Below are positions 62,571-64,000 of a stretch of DNA of 64,000 nucleotides, piece after piece. Each line of letters starts with the position of its first letter. Within the stretch, counting starts at the first letter, position 1. The stretch comes from Saprospiraceae bacterium (GTDB lineage: Bacteria; Bacteroidota; Bacteroidia; Chitinophagales; Saprospiraceae): positions 425,535 to 489,534 of the forward strand of contig JADJWV010000001.1 in NCBI GenBank assembly GCA_016716185.1. The letters run 5' to 3'. Under the pieces are notes generated by a model. That model worked only from the letters and a program-made list of their open reading frames with translations, was not told the DNA's origin and made no database searches. Both the position numbers and the translations under genes were made by a program.

Positions 62571-64000
62571 TCTATTTAGCTTCATTTAAGTTTCCGCGGC
62601 AGAGGTTAAACAGAACAAGTATTTTGCTCTTCACCAAAATCAGGAAATCTTAAAAGTTTTATTTTATAATTCTTCTTAATGTTTCGAAGATCATTCCTGG
62701 CATTGAGGCAATGAATTGTAAAGGTACTTGATTTAAAAGTTCTATGTTATTTTAAAAAGAAATTATATATTTCTTCGGCTGGTATATACATAAATAACTA
62801 AAAATTCTGTCTTATACAATTGTAAAGCAACGCGCAAGAAACATTTTTCAAGGCATCGGTGTAAACAAGCCCAAAGTAAGATATTATCCCAATCTCTGCA
62901 TTTGAATTGAAAGTATACAAAATATTGTTGATTATCAATGTATAATTTCCAATATATTGCAATAAAAAGGTGATTTCCAAAACACTATACAAAGCTTTAA
63001 GCTAAGAAACTGGATTCCATTGCATGAATTGGGACAATGCATAATGATTATGCCTTACCCTTCAGCCCTTACGCCTTACGCCTTTAAGCTAAGAAACTGG
63101 ATTCCATTGCATGAATAGGGATTATATATTGTTCAAGTTCAGTCATATTTCGTCGGGTTTCGCAACATTACAGTTGTCGTTTTGCGATTTGGCAAAGACA
63201 TTGCTTTGGAAAACGTAAGCCCGGTATTTGCACAAATGCCCAATAGAATTACAAATGCTGAACCTACAACTTTCAGCCCCGCTATGGCCATTGCGATGTT
63301 GTAGCATGTTTATTTCAAATATCCTATCCAATTGCCCTTGTTATCCAACTTCCATTCTGTTGGTAAGTGTTTTATTTGTATTAATTTTATATGATCTGAG
63401 TTATATACCACTTCTGCATCTGCGGGTTCTTCAATGTTACTCAGCATATAATTGTATTTTTGCGATTATCGACGTTTGTAATACTTTGTATTTTCATAGC
63501 GCGCTCTGTAGGTTCAGACTGAAAACAGGTCTATTGAGATAAATCACTTGAATTGAACGAAGTAATCAAGCGGTTTGATTTTAAAACCAATTTGCAATGT
63601 GCTCTGACATTACTTGTTAGATTAAATCTTTTCGTTGAAATCAATATTTTCTTTCATATTCTAGCAAATCGAGGTAGCTGCCTCTTTGTTTTGTTGTGCA
63701 TAAATAAGCTTGTAACATCTCTTTGCCGTACAAAAGAGTACCAAATGCCGCCAAACTCACTAATGCTCTTTTCCATATTTTTAGTTCAATCACATTTTAG
63801 AATAGTGTAAACAACAATAAATATGAGTGGAAGTGTCAAATAGATAACGAACCTGGCCATTAACAGGGGTTCGTAGATTGTAGTAACAATAAATGAAAAA
63901 TATTATATTTCCAAGCCAAAAGGTACTATTACTTAAACTAAATTGCTTTCTGTTTTTTAAAATTCAGTAAGAACAATATTGTACAACCTAATGGAAGCAG
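62571..64000. other. AT-rich end of the window without a convincing gene
   Basis: Several open frames exist but none has a family signature. 63848-63873 forms a short hairpin (CGAACC / GGTTCG). Words such as CTTTGCG and GCAATGGCC near 63180-63300 suggest decayed intergenic sequence of the kind seen at 61.8 kb. I report nothing coding here. Confidence 0.35.
62995..63121. repeat. Two 40-bp direct repeats
   Basis: CTTTAAGCTAAGAAACTGG and ATTCCATTGCATGAAT, joined, occur at 62995-63034 and again at 63082-63121 with one mismatch (TGGGA or AGGGA at the end). The spacer of about 47 bases is itself made of CCTTACG-type words. Only two copies are present. Confidence 0.7.

Noticed and set aside
62798..62992. 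64-residue minus-strand frame
   Set aside because: AT-rich chance frame without family features.
62995..63121. Two direct repeats with a spacer, considered as a mini-CRISPR
   Set aside because: Only two units, no dyad symmetry, spacer made of low-complexity words, and no cas gene.

Overview
The window looks like a chromosomal segment of a Bacteroidota bacterium, probably from the Saprospiria or a related lineage. The evidence is a SusC/SusD pair, a type IX secretion C-terminal sorting domain, DUF4294, DUF2851 and DUF2911 proteins, many lipoproteins with short signal peptides, few Shine-Dalgarno sequences, and promoter boxes of the TTTG / TAnnTTTG kind. No rRNA, tRNA, CRISPR array or replication origin was found. 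The species assignment is inference.

Positions 1-25.5 kb are a compact core region in which every gene reads through. It holds histidine ammonia-lyase, two OmpH/Skp-like chaperones followed by murI, a small membrane protein, an IS200-type transposase that has lost its start, an operon of a DUF4294 protein, mvaD and an exported rhodanese, one SusC/SusD pair, and a long minus-strand operon (mreB-mreC-mreD-mrdA-folA-DUF2851-outer membrane protein-lpxK) that couples cell shape, peptidoglycan, folate and lipid A. An inactive-looking M16 peptidase follows, then dnaN-nadD-cation transporter on the plus strand. From 25.5 to 36 kb are a HicAB toxin-antitoxin pair, a Tat-type oxidoreductase with a TPR lipoprotein, several beta-propeller proteins and a T9SS-exported repeat protein.

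From 36 to 62.4 kb almost every gene or gene remnant lies on the minus strand and encodes accessory functions: small DUF proteins, an MFS transporter, a sulfatase, a class D beta-lactamase, a VOC protein, an MbnP/MbnH copper-protein pair, SnoaL and SRPBCC proteins, and a GNAT-nitrilase fusion. Here many reading frames are broken. At least ten single-base indels, mostly in homopolymers, and several in-frame stop codons fall between 41.6 and 62.4 kb, against none seen in the first 41 kb outside a transposase. Fragments of a second sulfatase, a YHYH protein, an outer membrane barrel, a serine hydrolase and a membrane protein lie between the genes.

Three inverted-repeat structures placed just downstream of minus-strand genes resemble integron attC sites; the best is at 61822-61956. 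With the one-directional row of unrelated small genes, this suggests an integron-like cassette array without a visible integrase, or the remains of one. That is the most interesting hypothesis here and it is not proven. The last 1.6 kb holds a MITE-like inverted-repeat element, short direct repeats and no convincing gene.
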